From Auanema rhodensis (Eukaryota > Nematoda > Chromadorea > Rhabditida > Rhabditidae): 64,000 nucleotides of DNA. Below the pieces are notes generated by a model. That model worked only from the letters and a program-made list of their open reading frames with translations, was not told the DNA's origin and searched no databases. The translations under genes were made by a program, and so were the position numbers. Below are positions 13,227 through 25,198 of the stretch, in pieces. The DNA lies in assembly GCA_964057225.1 (NCBI GenBank), contig OZ059894.1, positions 16,522,476 through 16,586,475 on the forward strand, in the 5' to 3' direction. Within the stretch, counting starts at the first letter, position 1; each line of letters starts with the position of its first letter.

Positions 13227-15935
13227 ATGTATGTGGTTAGTTCAACATTAAGTCAAACTTAGTTAAAATCTACTTATAGAATTTTCTCTCACCTGATCCA
13301 ACAAAACCATGCATATTACTGAAATGGTCTAATGTGATTATTCTTCTGGATTGTGAAGTTGACTTGTCTCCACATTACCATTTCTTACCTCATATTTTTT
13401 CACAACAGTAAGTTATTTTAATTATACTACGAAGTTCAAAAATGCTCTATTAAGCAAGCAATCAAAAAAATATGAAGTACTGAAGTCTGATGATCCTCTT
13501 GCTCGATATGATGCTCACAATAAGACCGTTTACATTGATGGCCATCCCCAAGTTCTTCCTACCTCTGTAATACAAGAATTTTCCTGCACTTGTGAATAAG
13601 TAATATATATTTTTAGTTGAAAGATTTGTCGATGGAGTTGGTGGATTGCATTCTCATTTCGAATTGGAACTCTTTACTTGCTCTTCCTTTCTATGTTCAT
13701 AATACAGGCTTTAAAGGTTCCATATATGCAACTGAACCTGTTATTCAATTTGGAAAGTATGTTTAATTTTATTTCAAGCAAATATTTGGTGGATAAATAG
13801 ATTAATGATGTCGGAATTGTTGGAATATTTTGATCGCATGGTAGTTGACAGAGTTGAAGAAAAATGGAAAACTCCAGCTGATGTCCCGTGAGTTGTTTTA
13901 TTTTGTCGTTTTGATCACATTTTTTGCAGACTCAATCATCCATGGGGTAATCCATCTGAATGGAAGCATTTCTATTCAAGGGAAATAATGGAAACCACAT
14001 TAAATGCAATAACTCCAGTAGCATGGAGGCAAATGTTTGTAAGTTTTTTATTTATATAATGAAAACTGTAATTGTGATTTCAGACTATTATTGATAACAT
14101 TAAGATTACTGCCTACAGCAGTGGATTTCACATAGGTTCTTGTAATTGGGTTATTGAAGCTGAAGAAGGAAAGGTGCGATAAAGAACAATTAACGTAATA
14201 TTTCCTCTTAGATTTCATATTTGGCAGCTTCAAGTGTGAGAAATACTCATGCAAAAGCTGCTGATTGGGAAAAAATAAAAGATGCTGACATCATGCTATT
14301 AACTTCATTATCTCCAATTCCTGATAATTCGCCTATGGTTTAACAGGGTTGTTCATAGCAAGTTTACTCTTTTGCTTCCAGAGTTCAATGCAATATATTC
14401 GAGATTTAATATCCGAAACTTTAAAGAAGGGTGGTAATGTACTTATTCCTACTTTACCAGTAGGACCTGTGTTTGATTTATTAGATTTGATTGTCGGATG
14501 TATTGATAATACTGTAAGTCACAATATTATATTGCAATTTAAGTCGCCCTTCAGACCGGAATCTCACTTGACACGCCTATATATTTCATTTCACCCAGCG
14601 CTAAAAGTTCTCTTGCTTATTCCAATGTTAATGCAGAATATTTGTCAACGGAGAAGCAGAATAATGTGTTTATACCTCAGGAACCATTCCTTCACTCAGA
14701 GGTTTTTTTGTTGAATTTTTCACTTAACTTTCTCTATTACAGTATGTGAAAAACGGGCGACTTAAAATCTATGATTCTCTTTATGATTCATTTTCAAAGG
14801 AATATAAAACTCCTTGTGTAGTAAGTGTATTTTGTATATACTTTATTTAGTTTCATAGGTGTTATGTGGTCACCCTACTCTTCGAGTTGGAGATGCAGCT
14901 CACTTGTTACAAATGTGGGGGAATGATAACCGAAATGTTTTCATATCTACAAGTATTTTTTCGTTTTAATGATAAAATTAAAACATATATTTAAGATCCG
15001 GATTTTCCATTGCAACAAGTTTATGAGCCATTCAGAGATTTAGCAGTGCGAGCTTATTTTTACCCAATTGATTCACGTTTAGATTTTGCACAAATCAACA
15101 ATACTATCATTCCTGATTTGAAACCTAAGGTTATTTATATCTGTCTTATTTTGATTATTGATTAATTTTCAGTGTATTTATCTCCCAGAGCAATATACCA
15201 AACCTATGTTTTTAAGAAGAAAAGATCTTTTGGTTCAATTTGTAAGTTTTGTATCATTATTTGGATTTTATGTAAATCTCTATTCCAGAGTCATGTTACA
15301 CCTCTTAAAGAAAATGAAGCTCTTAATATAAAAGCTGTAAATGGCATAAAACGAAAAATTCGTGTTCATTCAGAGGTTCACTGTTTTTTCACTGCTTCTT
15401 GTTAATAATACAATTTTAGATAGTAAAGAAACTTGAAGCTAAGGGCTTCGCTAGCAATACTGATTTCGGATTATGCCATTTGTCGGGTGTTTTATCAGCA
15501 TACGATGATGATTATGAGCTAACGGTAATTCCTTTTTATCATTTTCTAATTGTAATTACAATAATACTGTTCTTCAAAAATAATACTATTTTTATTCAGC
15601 CTCCTAAGCGAAAGTCTCGACCGAGATTTAGTGGGAAAGTAACTCCAGAAGTCGTGGTTAAAGCAATTCAAAAGGTGTGCAGTCTCTAAATTACTTATAG
15701 TCTCAGTTCTTGCAGAGAAATTTACAACATCGATTGTCCAGTAATCCAGACGGTTCTTTTGAAGTAGATATAGAAAGTTTAAAAGCTACACTGAGGGTTA
15801 ACAAGGAAGGCAGTCGCACGACTATCAAGGTTTTATAGATGGCTTTATCTATATTAAACCTGTTTTTAGGCTGCTCCTGAGCATCGAGGATTATTAGCCG
15901 AAATAGTTGCTTCCTACTTAACACCATTTGGATAG
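13227..15935 (+). CDS. INTS9: Integrator complex subunit 9
   Basis: INTS9 is the catalytically inactive metallo-beta-lactamase/beta-CASP partner of INTS11 in Integrator, which cleaves snRNA and promoter-proximal transcripts. The first exon is only MY; after an intron the frame continues NFLSPDPTKPC and IILLDCEVDLSP, the place of LDCGLD in the human protein. Further matches: YATEPVIQFGKLMM, ITAYSSGFHIGSCNWVIE, GGNVLIPTLPVGPVFDLLD, TPCVVLCGHPTLRVGDAAHL, AYFYPIDSRLDFAQI, CIYLPEQYTKP. As expected for INTS9 the zinc-binding HxHxDH motif is absent. It ends SYLTPFG. About 15 exons with introns of 40-60 bp; an in-frame stop after NSPM near 14341 lies in a short intron (donor about 14337). Internal edges are approximate. 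Confidence 0.87.
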
Positions 15936-16134
15936 AAAATACTTGAATATGTAGATTTACGGGTTTTTATATATGAAGACTTTTTATTTTATAATTGTTT
16001 TCCTTAGTTTATGGTTAGCTGTTAATAGCTCTAATTATTTATTACAGTTTATCTGTTAGGCCACGAGTTTAATTTTATGTTTTGTGTTTTTTATGAAAAT
16101 ATTTGTCGTCAGTAGTTACCATATTTTTTGTCCG

Positions 16135-16235
16135 CTCGGTTTATCTCAGACAGGGATAACGAATCCTCATCCGACGATTGGGGGGGGTCGAACCTTCGAC
16201 CCACTGGCTCACTTGCGCCTCGCCCCTCTTGACCA
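16135..16235 (-). repeat. GC-rich tRNA-like element, possible tRNA-derived SINE or tRNA relic
   Basis: In an AT-rich spacer sits a sharply GC-rich block with a perfect inverted repeat at 16185-16202 (GGGTCGAA, CC, TTCGACCC). On the minus strand it contains GGTTCGACCCC (16194-16184), which fits the Pol III B-box consensus, preceded by GGCGCAAGTGAG, which resembles an A-box. Spacing of the two is too short for an intact tRNA and no full cloverleaf forms, so it is at best a relic or a tRNA-derived repeat. Confidence 0.3.
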
Positions 16236-16345
16236 TATGTCAACCTGAATGTTTATCTTATATGTAACACCATTACCCTATTTTTGTATTTTTAATGCTA
16301 TTACTTTCAACATATTATGTTTCTTTTAGAATTGGATATGTGAAT

Positions 16346-17298
16346 ATGCTGAAAAGAGGGTTGCACATACTATCTCATCAGGAGAGACCTCCACTTCTAA
16401 AGCCGTTTTGTATAACTGTAAGTTATTGTTTTCTCTATTATAAATTATTTGTACGATGAATTACGCATTAGAGATCTTTTGGTATAACATCTTTGTCACT
16501 AGGGCATGCCCTAATCAGACATGTGAGTTATAGAGTTATGGCTTTAGTTCTAACCCTAGCATGTAATTTTCTAAAAACTTCTCAGTGTGGTTATTTTATC
16601 CAATACATTAACCCTGCAGTTTTTGCATTTATTTTTAATATTAGGATCACCTCACATCAGAGAATATTTTTGATCCTGCTGTACAATGGATTGATGAGCC
16701 TAGTCAACAAGAATCCAGTTATTTATTAGAAGAACCTACGAAGTATCCATTTCATTAACTTCGGATTTTAATCAGTATTCTTTTCTTAGAAAAGAGCAAC
16801 ATGATTATCACGAGGAGTTAGCTAAAATAAAGAGTGATGGTTGTGCACCTGTTAAAAGAGCATTATGTAAGTTCAACCGGTATTGAGCGTTCTCATAATT
16901 CAAATGAAATTTAACACATTCCAATTTGTATCATAAAAGAATATATTATAGCTTTACTTATGGACTCTATCCAATCAAGATCGGGAATGAAAACTTCTTT
17001 ATCTAGCTGTAATGTGACTTTATTCAATTTTCATTCAACAAAGTATGAAACATTTTCTTTTATTCAAAACTACAATATGATATTCAGGTTCGCTGAACGT
17101 TTGATCCAGAGAAACATAAATGGGCTGGTTTTAGTAGAGAATTCCCACATTTTTTCAATGAAAGCAAAGGTACGAACATATTTAATTTAATGATATCCAC
17201 ACGTTTATTAGTTGAAAAATCTTATTGAAGCTCTTATTAATTACCATACATTGAAAATTAATAAGTACAAAAGTGATAAGAGATATGATATATTTTGA
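16346..17298 (+). CDS. Unrecognised protein, possibly mitochondrial
   Basis: I do not recognise this family. Six exons can be joined in frame: MLKRGLHILSHQERPPLL, then DHLTSENIFDPAVQWIDE, KKEQHDYHEELAKIKSDG, LLMDSIQSRSGMKTSL, FAERLIQRNINGLVLVEN and a C-terminal LIEALINYHTLKINK, ending RYDIF. The product is about 165 residues. The N-terminus is positively charged, free of acidic residues at first and amphipathic, like a mitochondrial presequence; that is only inference. Phases agree at each junction: phase 0 at ATA-ACT/GAT, phase 2 at AA/A, phase 1 at T/CT, phase 2 at AA/G. It ends 92 bp before the convergent Ig-domain gene. The first exon sits behind a T-rich acceptor, so the ATG may be reached by trans-splicing. 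Confidence 0.45.
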
Positions 17299-17390
17299 AC
17301 GCAGCTGTGATAGGTTGTGGATCTTAATCGAGGTCTGGGGTTGTTATAGTTATAGTCTGGAAAGATTTAATTTTCGGTTTCTTGGAGATC

Positions 17391-19746
17391 TTAATAATAT
17401 TTTTTTAAACTACCTAAACTCGTTTCATAGTCTATGGGCTCATCAATTTGTCTTGACTTTGCTCCGCCACCACCTCTACTTCTTCTATTGAATACTACAG
17501 CTTTTGGACGTGTTGACTGATCTCTGAATCATGATACTTTTGTTTTTTTTCTATTTAATTTCTTACCTGCTGATGTGTACAAGTTCTTTATCAGTACGAC
17601 TGAAAGAAGACATCCCTTTTGGTGATTCTTCAATATTTTCTTGCTCAAATGCTGACGATATGAGCGGAAATGTTTCATATACATCTCTTTGGGAATGAAG
17701 AATCTGCTCTTGATTATCCCGATTACGATGCTGAAAATTATTTTTTATTAAAAATATATTTTATGCTCTTCATTTTCTGATTCTCTCACGTAAATACTTT
17801 TTTTTCCTTTTTCTGTGCTGCACTCATGTTCTTATATAGTGATACAGAAACGTTTGAATCTGATGATATTACGGCTATCACTACGAATAGTGAATAGCTT
17901 TTGTTCACTTCTTTGTTGTTCTGAATTGAGTTGTCTTACGCATTTTTCGGATGCCATCATCTAACCTAACTCAATTCTCTGAGTTGCTTTAAAGCCGATT
18001 TAAAATCTCAGGATAATTTCAAAATTTAAATATTGGGTTTCAATTCATCGCTTTTGACGTCACAAATGAGTGTCACATAATTTCTTTCAACGGAACTCCA
18101 CTCGATTCATTAGACAATACCATTTCTGTAGTACCCCCATAGCCCATAACCACCGGAAATCAGATTGATTTCGTGGATCTCGTTTAGGCTAGTACGAATG
18201 GCACTAAACTAACACAACAAGAAGCTAAGGTCAACGGCTTGTCTAAGATTTCGTGCAAGAAACAAAAGACCCGACTACTAAATAGTTAGAGTTTATGGAT
18301 TTTCTTTGAGTACTCACCCCATGAGGCATTTTCACACGACTCCTGCTGGTTAATGTGTGTGTATTTCCTCTTTGATAAACTGTTACATGACATTGCCAAA
18401 CTCCAGCATCTTCAGCTACGTCAACGGGGCGAATTTCCATGGAAAAATCTCCAGTTAATTCGTCGTAATCAAAAAAATAACGACCATTATTAAGTAGAAC
18501 TCTTAAGACCTTTTTTCCTGGAATTCAAATTCTTTTTAGTTACAACGTTGTGGCACAAGTTCTTAATTACCAGCAACTGTCCTTTTATTAAATGTTGTTA
18601 GTTTGTTGTACACTCTTTTTTCTCCATTTTCAATTTTCAACCATATAGTATCATTCAAAGTCCATGTAACTTCAATCCGAACCTAAATTGCAATATGAAA
18701 ATAGTAGTATCAGATAGTTTTAATGTCCTTACGAGGCTATTGCTTGCATCTGCTACATGTGGGCAATTCAATGAGAATGATTCATACTGATGTGACTTTG
18801 GGTTAGTAATTGTAAATGCTGCTGATTTGTAAGGTGGTGATTTGAGATCTTGAAAATGAATTCGTATTACTGAGGTTTTCATGAGAGTTGTTTTCACATT
18901 CCTACTGAGTACTTAGCCCAGTGGCTAAAAACTTGAAGTCAACTACCTTTTACCTGTTAGAAATGATTAATTTTTGATAGCAATATAGCTTTCATGCTTT
19001 CGTAGCAGAGCATAGAAATTGAAATTTGTAGTTTGTTATGAGCAAATAGTAACTCTGTCATAACTAACAAGTGAGGCAACTCAATTTCTAAACTTGTGAT
19101 ATGAATACTTAAGTTTATTTTGATTACTAGAATAAAGCTCGATCACATTATAATTGAATAAATATGAAAGAAACTAAATATATTTATTCTTTAATACATT
19201 CGTGTATATGAATAAATGAATCTCTGTGATATAAATATTCTTAATGCTCCGAATTTAAAGATTTGGGTTTTCGTATATTATGTTAATGTGTCATTCATCC
19301 AATATATTACAATAAGTTTTGACGGATTGTGAATGTTTTAAGATGTCTGACAAGCAAAAATTAATATATTTCATTGCAATGACTACTAATCTTTCTTTAA
19401 ACTATTAAGTATATAAAAATAACTAATGTTTTATATGAATTAATTGATCATACTTTAATGAAACATTCGTTTTTGCTACAATCATCCACCACTTTGCTAT
19501 TTTTAGAATTTTTGAATATAATTGCAAAATATTTATTCGATACTGACCTCTTGAGTGTCGTAATCGATGCAAGTGCCTAATATTTTGTTGAAAACCTTGT
19601 GGCTCTTCGACACTGAATTCAACTGCTAGCGAAAATTGGCACGTTGAGAAGATAATACAGATCAAAGCAAAAATGGATTGAGATTGTCGCGCCTGGTAGA
19701 AAAGATGAATGAAATGCATATGAAAATAGATGAAACATACCTTCAT
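17391..19746 (-). CDS. Immunoglobulin-domain membrane protein
   Basis: A small cell-surface Ig-superfamily protein. The first exon is MK; after a 48-bp intron the frame gives a signal peptide (SIFALICIIFSTCQFSLA) and VEFSVEEPQGFQQNIRHL. Across an intron of about 660 bp comes one Ig domain: first cysteine in YESFSLNCPHV, the tryptophan in RIEVTWTLND, and the closing motif EIRPVDVAEDAGVWQCHVTV with the second cysteine. After MPHG the structure is less clear. A downstream exon offers a short hydrophobic stretch (YSLFVVIAVIS) that may be the membrane span, followed by a charged tail (AAQKKEKKVF, SQRDVYETFPLI, VVFNRRSRGGGGAKS) ending GSLKKYY. The partner and role cannot be told; guidance or synaptic adhesion is typical of the class. 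Exons between 17900 and 18290 are unresolved. Confidence 0.6.
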
Positions 19747-20604
19747 TATGTTGTGTTGAAGCCCAGCTCAATTCAATGCATCACATAGCACGTCGTGAGT
19801 TAGTGTAGTAGATAATTCTAGAAGGTATCTAAAGAACTATACTAAGAAAGAATAAATTTGTGTTTATGGAAAAGTTTGAAAAGCATCAGAAACAAATAGG
19901 GGCAATGCCACAGATTACTCATTGAGGTTGAATCTGAAGCGTGCGAACTTGGGTCCTCAGTAGAATAAGTTCTATGCTGAAGGAGCTTTTTCACAAGCTC
20001 CGCCTCTTGGGGGTCTTTTTACATTTGATCGACTTATAGCAAGAATCTGTTGTTTTTGTCATTTATAACAAAGTGAAATCATGAGGCTGATATAAATATG
20101 ATTATTGATTGCAAAGAGACAAATATACATCTTTCAATGAATACTTTTTTATGAAATGTTAGTTATAATATAATTCATAACTTCATTCATGTATATATGC
20201 TAAAATTGAAAAACTACTTATACAGAAAATATACTTTGTCTTTCTTGAGTAAGATCTCTTTGTTTACGGAGAGTTTAGCCATTTATGTATAAGTTTAGTC
20301 CTTTTTTCAAATTGGGCTCATGAAGTAAATTTGTTTAGAGCAAGGAACTTATTTAGCTGTTGATGAATGAGTTTTTTTATTCTTAAATGATTTAGCTGTG
20401 TTCGTTCCGTGTCTCAGAGGATTTCTTATCCATCATGAAACAAATTGCACAAACTGCCAGACTTTTCTAAGTTAGTACCAAACTGGACTCTTGTTGATTT
20501 CTGGACCGAAATTTTATGTTTCATCTAGTAGAACACAGTTCTTGAGACTAAAAGCGTTCTGAGAAAGTAGCTGTGCTCGAATATTGAATGGATTTTCATA
20601 AGAT
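19747..20604. other. Spacer with a stem-loop
   Basis: No coding signal. At 19982-20001 a 7-bp perfect stem (GGAGCTT ... AAGCTCC, six-base loop) is followed by a GC-rich stretch and a T5 run at 20016-20020, a layout that would suit a short Pol III transcript. The rest is AT-rich and featureless. Confidence 0.3.
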
Positions 20605-21894
20605 ATGTGTGAAAACTCCTTAGTTTTTGTATTTATTGCGAAAATTGTTTTCTTTTACAAAAGAATCACCGATTAGAAATAGTTCAATTTGTTTTTTTCA
20701 TCTTCAGCAATTTGCAAAACAGCAAAAGGAGGCGCATAATGTTAATGCATATCGGGCTGATCTTGCATCCTTATTAGGCATTGGTAGGAAAAAGCTGCTG
20801 AAATTACCAAAGCAACTGTTTCCTTCTGGAGTAGAGGAAAATAATCTCTGCTTTGTTCCAGCTTCTTCCGGTTTGTTTCCGATTTTTGATTTCATTAATT
20901 TTGGTATTTAGATGAATCTGGCTGTCGCTTTGAAAAATCCCCAATCATAGTGTCAGTCTTGCCGGTTGCAAGCCAACAGTCAGCAGTTCTGGACGCATTG
21001 AAGGTTTTCAATTTAAACACTTCAGTTTGAATAACATGATGGATGCATTTAGAAAAATGTAGTTTTACATCATGCGGGAATAGACAGAGATACTCTATAT
21101 CGCTTTGGAGCTGTCGAATTCATGACATTTTTGGATGTTACTCATTTCAGCCATTTGCTTTGCTCAATTGATAGCAGTCTTGATTTTTATACTCATTCAA
21201 TCAGGAGAAATTCAGCACTATTTCATAAGTTTTTCCAAATTACGTTCGTTTCTTTGTTCTCCGTGTTCTGAATGGTTTACATTTCAGACTGCTCCGAAAG
21301 CAAGGATTTCAAAGAACAAGTTTTCATCCTCCTATTTTAAAACCCTTAAAACGTGTATCTCTACCTCATGCTGCCAAACTAGAGAAGGTTTCAAAGCGGC
21401 TGCTCTGTTTTTCTGATATAAATTTTCAGCTGCAATTGTTTCCTGGTTTACAGTATGCTGTTTCGATAAAACCACGCACTGCATTTTCCTTAAGTGGAAC
21501 TTTCCTGAACACAACAGATCAAGAAGGGAATTTTATTGGAAGGTTTTGATTTATTATATATAACAATAAAATATCTGTCAACTATAGTGATCTCCTAATA
21601 CCATTTGATTTTTGGGTTCAAGCAATTGGCAAGCATTCACACAACAAGAAGGTTGAAGATATTGCCAAGTGAGTTCTTTAAAACTGACTTCAATAAAAAC
21701 TGTTTTTCAGAACAATGTTTCCACAATCTTCAACTCGAGTATTCGAAGTTGTCCCTAAAGAATCTAAAATTGGAGAAGTTCCTGATGTATTGCTTGAAGA
21801 CATGTTTCTGGAGGCAGTGGATGAGCTGCGTGAATCCAATGATTACAAAAAATATTTGAAGATTCTCAAAGTTAAACGGGAAATCGATAACTAG
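20605..21894 (+). CDS. Unrecognised conserved-looking protein
   Basis: I do not recognise this family. Exons read QQKEAHNVNAYRADLASLLG with FPSGVEENNLCFVPASS, then DESGCRFEKSPIIVSVLP, KNVVLHHAGIDRDTLYRFGA, LLCSIDSSLDFYTHSIRR, RKQGFQRTSFHPPILKPLKR, PGLQYAVSIKPRTAFSLSG, LLIPFDFWVQAIGKHSHN and KIGEVPDVLLEDMFLEAVDE, ending KVKREIDN. Total is about 330 residues with no signal peptide, membrane span or familiar motif. Junctions close in frame (for example AC/A between the third and fourth coding blocks). The start is weak: the best ATG (20605) would need an unusual GTTTTT donor, so a missing upstream exon is likely. A mitochondrial or nuclear housekeeping role is possible but unsupported. Confidence 0.45.
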
Positions 21895-22115
21895 TTGTCT
21901 TGTTCTTATTCTCACTTCTTTACCTCATTCTGATTCTACAGGTTTTCAATTTGCTTTATTGTTGTTTCATGTTATGTTTACAATGTTTTGTATTGCTAAA
22001 TAAAAGTTTGCACTATCGTCATCTCTGATTAAACATGTCTTTCGAAACGAGAAGAAAGGAATAAGTAGTTTATCCTTTTTTCCGCTTAGTGCATGAAAAG
22101 TGGCATCCGTACAAC

Positions 22116-22187
22116 AGCAGCGTGGCGCAGTGGAAGCGTGCTGGGCCCATAACCCAGAGGTCGGTGGATCGAAACCACTCGCTGCTA
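22116..22187 (+). tRNA. Initiator tRNA-Met (CAT)
   Basis: A 72-nt cloverleaf with a 7-bp acceptor stem (AGCAGCG / CGCTGCT, A discriminator), a D arm GGCGCAGTGGAAGC, anticodon stem and loop GGG-CCCATAA-CCC with anticodon CAT, and a T arm with GGATCGAAACC. The A1-T72 pair, the three G-C pairs of the anticodon stem and AUCGAAA in the T loop instead of TTCGAAT mark the eukaryotic initiator, not the elongator. Internal A and B boxes are intact. Confidence 0.95.
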
Positions 22188-22421
22188 ATGTTTTACCTTT
22201 TAAGAAAACATTATGTGCAGCAGAAAAATAAAAGCATTTTCTAGTTGATTTTTTAATTTCTTTAGTTAATAAAGTAAACAACTATTCTCTAGTTCTCAAC
22301 AGTTATCCATTTTATATCCATTTCTCTCTTTTTGGTAGGCATACTCCAATTAGAACATTTGATCAATCACTAAGTTCCGTCAATGACCTTCATTTCATTC
22401 TTCATCTGTACCCGTTCCTAG

Positions 22422-23384
22422 ATGCGTACCTTTCTGGCTTTGAGTTCAATATTTATTTTGATTTCAGGTATCAATTAAAGATATTTATATCAATTGATTA
22501 ATCATTTTTTTCTCTTACAGCTGAAGAGCAAATAAGCGATTGCTTGAAAAAATGTATCACACCTTTGGCAAAGCAAGAACGGAGTTTCAGCCATATATTT
22601 AAAAACTTTGATTATGTAAATGAATTATAAATATTTAAAAAATATCTTCATTGATTTTTAGGTCTGTGATTTACTAGAAGAAGGTGCATATTGCTCGAGG
22701 AAGTGTGTCACCGATGATCAAAGAAAGTTCCATCAATATTCAACATTTTATAGGATCATTTGTATAGATTATCAAGAAGGTATTCTAATTCAGAATCGTT
22801 TGTAATGATCTATCCTAATTAGATTTGGAACCTCATCTTGAATGCTTAAGCAAGGCAGCTAAGGAAATTGATACAGGTATGATGAACTTTAAATATATTT
22901 GTATGTTGTTATCTTTTATAATATATCAAAAGCGGGAAGTAAAACAAACGATTGAATTTCAGTTTGTCACGATAAGTGTCATGGAAACAAGTACACTAAA
23001 GAAAAGAAAGATGAAAAAGCTGATAAACAAGCAGAAAGTTGCAGGTGATTATAGATTTTAATCTTATTCAAACACTTTATATGAAAGATAATAAAAAAAG
23101 CATTTTTTTAGAACTATAGAGTGTTCCACCATTTGCTATTATCAAGAATTCGTAGAGGATTGCCCAGAGGCCAAGGACGCCTTATTGGTCAGTAGAGTCA
23201 GATTGACTGAACTTATCAGACGTAGATTCTAAATAGAAGACTATTTCAGAAATTGAATATTGGCCAAATTCACACAATCGCTAATACTATTCATCCTTTA
23301 GCTTTTGAAAAGATGGGAGATGAATGTAGAAGAATTCACAACACAGACTATATGAAGAAAAAACTCAACGACTTTCAGGAATAA
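22422..23384 (+). CDS. Secreted cysteine-rich protein, CPG4-like domain
   Basis: A nematode-type secreted protein resembling the chondroitin proteoglycan 4 (CPG4) domain family. The start at 22422 gives a clean signal peptide MRTFLALSSIFILISA, cut across a phase-1 intron. The mature part has regularly spaced cysteines: ISDCLKKCITPL, VCDLLEEGAYCSRKCV, ECLSKA, VCHDKCHG, ESCR, IECSTICYYQEFVEDCPEA and MGDECRRIHN, ending LNDFQE. About 205 residues. Cysteine pairs (CX3C, CX3C, CX3C) suggest a helical disulfide-linked fold. In the family such proteins are secreted or eggshell-associated; serine-glycine attachment sites for chondroitin are not obvious here, so the role is open. It follows the tRNA by 234 bp. 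Confidence 0.65.
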
Positions 23385-23815
23385 TCATTAATGATTCTCA
23401 TTAAAATCTTAACATTTATATTTCGTTGAGTTAATAAATATTATTTAACATTTTTAATAATTAATATTTAATATTATATAATCTAAAAGAGTTTTATTCA
23501 ATAATAATAGAACAAAAGATTTCTAACTATCAAACATTTCATGTTACTAATGAAATTTCATTTTTAAAGTTCACGTACAGAACACGGTTGAATTTATGCT
23601 CCACTGCTAAAGTATGTATTTTTTTTATACTCTTTGCATAGTTTTCAGTTTTCTATATACTACACCTGTTTTCTTATATATATGTGAATAATTTAACTTT
23701 GTTATTGTATATAATTTATAAGTTTTGTATATATAAAACAAACTACCACTGAGAAAATGCAATATGAAATATTTTATTGTTGTATTTCACTTCAATCAAT
23801 TTTATATTTCAGAAT
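23385..23815. other. AT-rich spacer, likely promoter of the sulfurtransferase gene
   Basis: Very AT-rich sequence with TATATA runs and no coding signal. It ends in TTTATATTTCAG three bases before the next ATG, which looks like a trans-splice acceptor. Confidence 0.35.
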
Positions 23816-25198
23816 ATGGCATTAGGGAGATTTGTAAAAGCATCAACAGTATCAGATTTGTTGAAAAAGGGCATCATCAACAAGTGAGCGTTGTTATTCA
23901 AATTATATCTATAGATATCGTTTAAAATTATAGGGAGGGTGTCCGACTTCTTGATTGCTCATACAGCGTATCACAAAAGTTGGATTGGAAACAGTTCGAA
24001 CAAGAATTGAAAGGAAAATTTGAAATTCTCAATGAACTAAAGACACCGTAAGCATTCCTTCTCATATTATTACTAAACTGTTTAATAGATCCAAGAATTT
24101 GTACTTATCTGGGCATATTCCAAGCGCCGTTCACATGAACTTAGATGCTGCTATGTATCCATCAAAATATGAACGTTTCAGTATTTATCCTCCTGAAGTG
24201 TTTGAGAAATATATGCAAGTAATTACATATTTTGTATTGATATACATCAAAATTTTAAATCAGCTCTTAGGAATCAACAAAGACGAGCATCTGATTATGT
24301 ACGGTCGTGGAGCTTTAGGAGGAATGATGTTCCCTGCTCGTTTAGCATGGTTATTGAAAGTATTACTTGCTTACGATTCGCTAGGTCTTAATTTAAACTT
24401 TATAGTCATATGGTCACGACAAAATTTCTTTGATTGATGGTGGTTTTGCTCAATGGGAAAAGAATAGATATGAAGTTTCCACAGAAGATGTCAAACTACC
24501 GGTATATAATTGAGTATATTATATCTCATTGCGATTTAAAGGCTGGAAACTGGGTAGCTCAAGATAAAATTGATGAGCATGTTATAAAATTTGAAGAATT
24601 GGAAGAAAAAGATTCTGATGGCAAACAATTAATAGAGAAAACTGACGAGGTTTAACTTTTTGTAGTGATGCGAGTTTATATCCTTGTTTTAGAATACCTT
24701 CTTAGATTCTAGAGGACGTGGCCAGTTTGCCGGAACTGAAGATACTGGCTTAGATTCATACAGTGAATATTAATATGTCAAGAAAAGATCATTGTATTAT
24801 TCTTATAGGAGTCTCTGGTTCTCATATTCCTGGTTTCAAAAATACGCCTTCGGTAGAATTACTAACCAACGATGGAATGATAAAGCCTGAGTCTGATATC
24901 AAACAATGTAATTTTTATATAGTTGTGTGTATGTGTGTATCTTTTCTATTTAGGGGTGGTCAATAATGGTTTGATTGAAGGACAACCAATAATCATCAAC
25001 TGTAACACAGGCATGCAAGCCTCATTATTATCTTATGTTATAGAAGACAGTTTTACAGGATATAAGCCAAGAGTTTATAATGTATAGATAATTTTTAGTT
25101 TGATTTATGCACTTTCATATCATTTGTAGGGTTCACTAAAGGAGATGGAGCAAAGAGACCCAAAGAAAATTTCTGCCGGGCTGATTCATATTCCATAA
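23816..25198 (+). CDS. Two-domain rhodanese, mercaptopyruvate sulfurtransferase type
   Basis: Member of the TST/MPST family, which move sulfur from 3-mercaptopyruvate or thiosulfate and produce H2S. It begins MALGRFVKASTVSDLLKKG. First rhodanese domain: VRLLDCSYSV, SGHIPSAVHMNLDAAMYPSK, FSIYPPEVFEKYMQLLGINK, LIMYGRGALGGMMFPARLAW, SLIDGGFAQW. Second domain: FLDSRGRGQFAGTE, SGSHIPGFKNTP, then the active-site loop CNTGMQASLL with the catalytic cysteine, and SLKEMEQRDPKKISAG. It ends LIHIP. The domain order and the short linker fit the nematode mpst genes. In the first domain the cysteine position holds GRGALGG, so that domain is inactive, as usual. The loop CNTGMQ differs from CGSGVT of the vertebrate enzyme, so substrate preference is uncertain. 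Exon edges are approximate. Confidence 0.82.

Noticed and set aside
16146-16160. CAGGGATAAC, like a conserved large-subunit rRNA string
   Set aside because: Only about ten bases match; flanking sequence is not rRNA-like.
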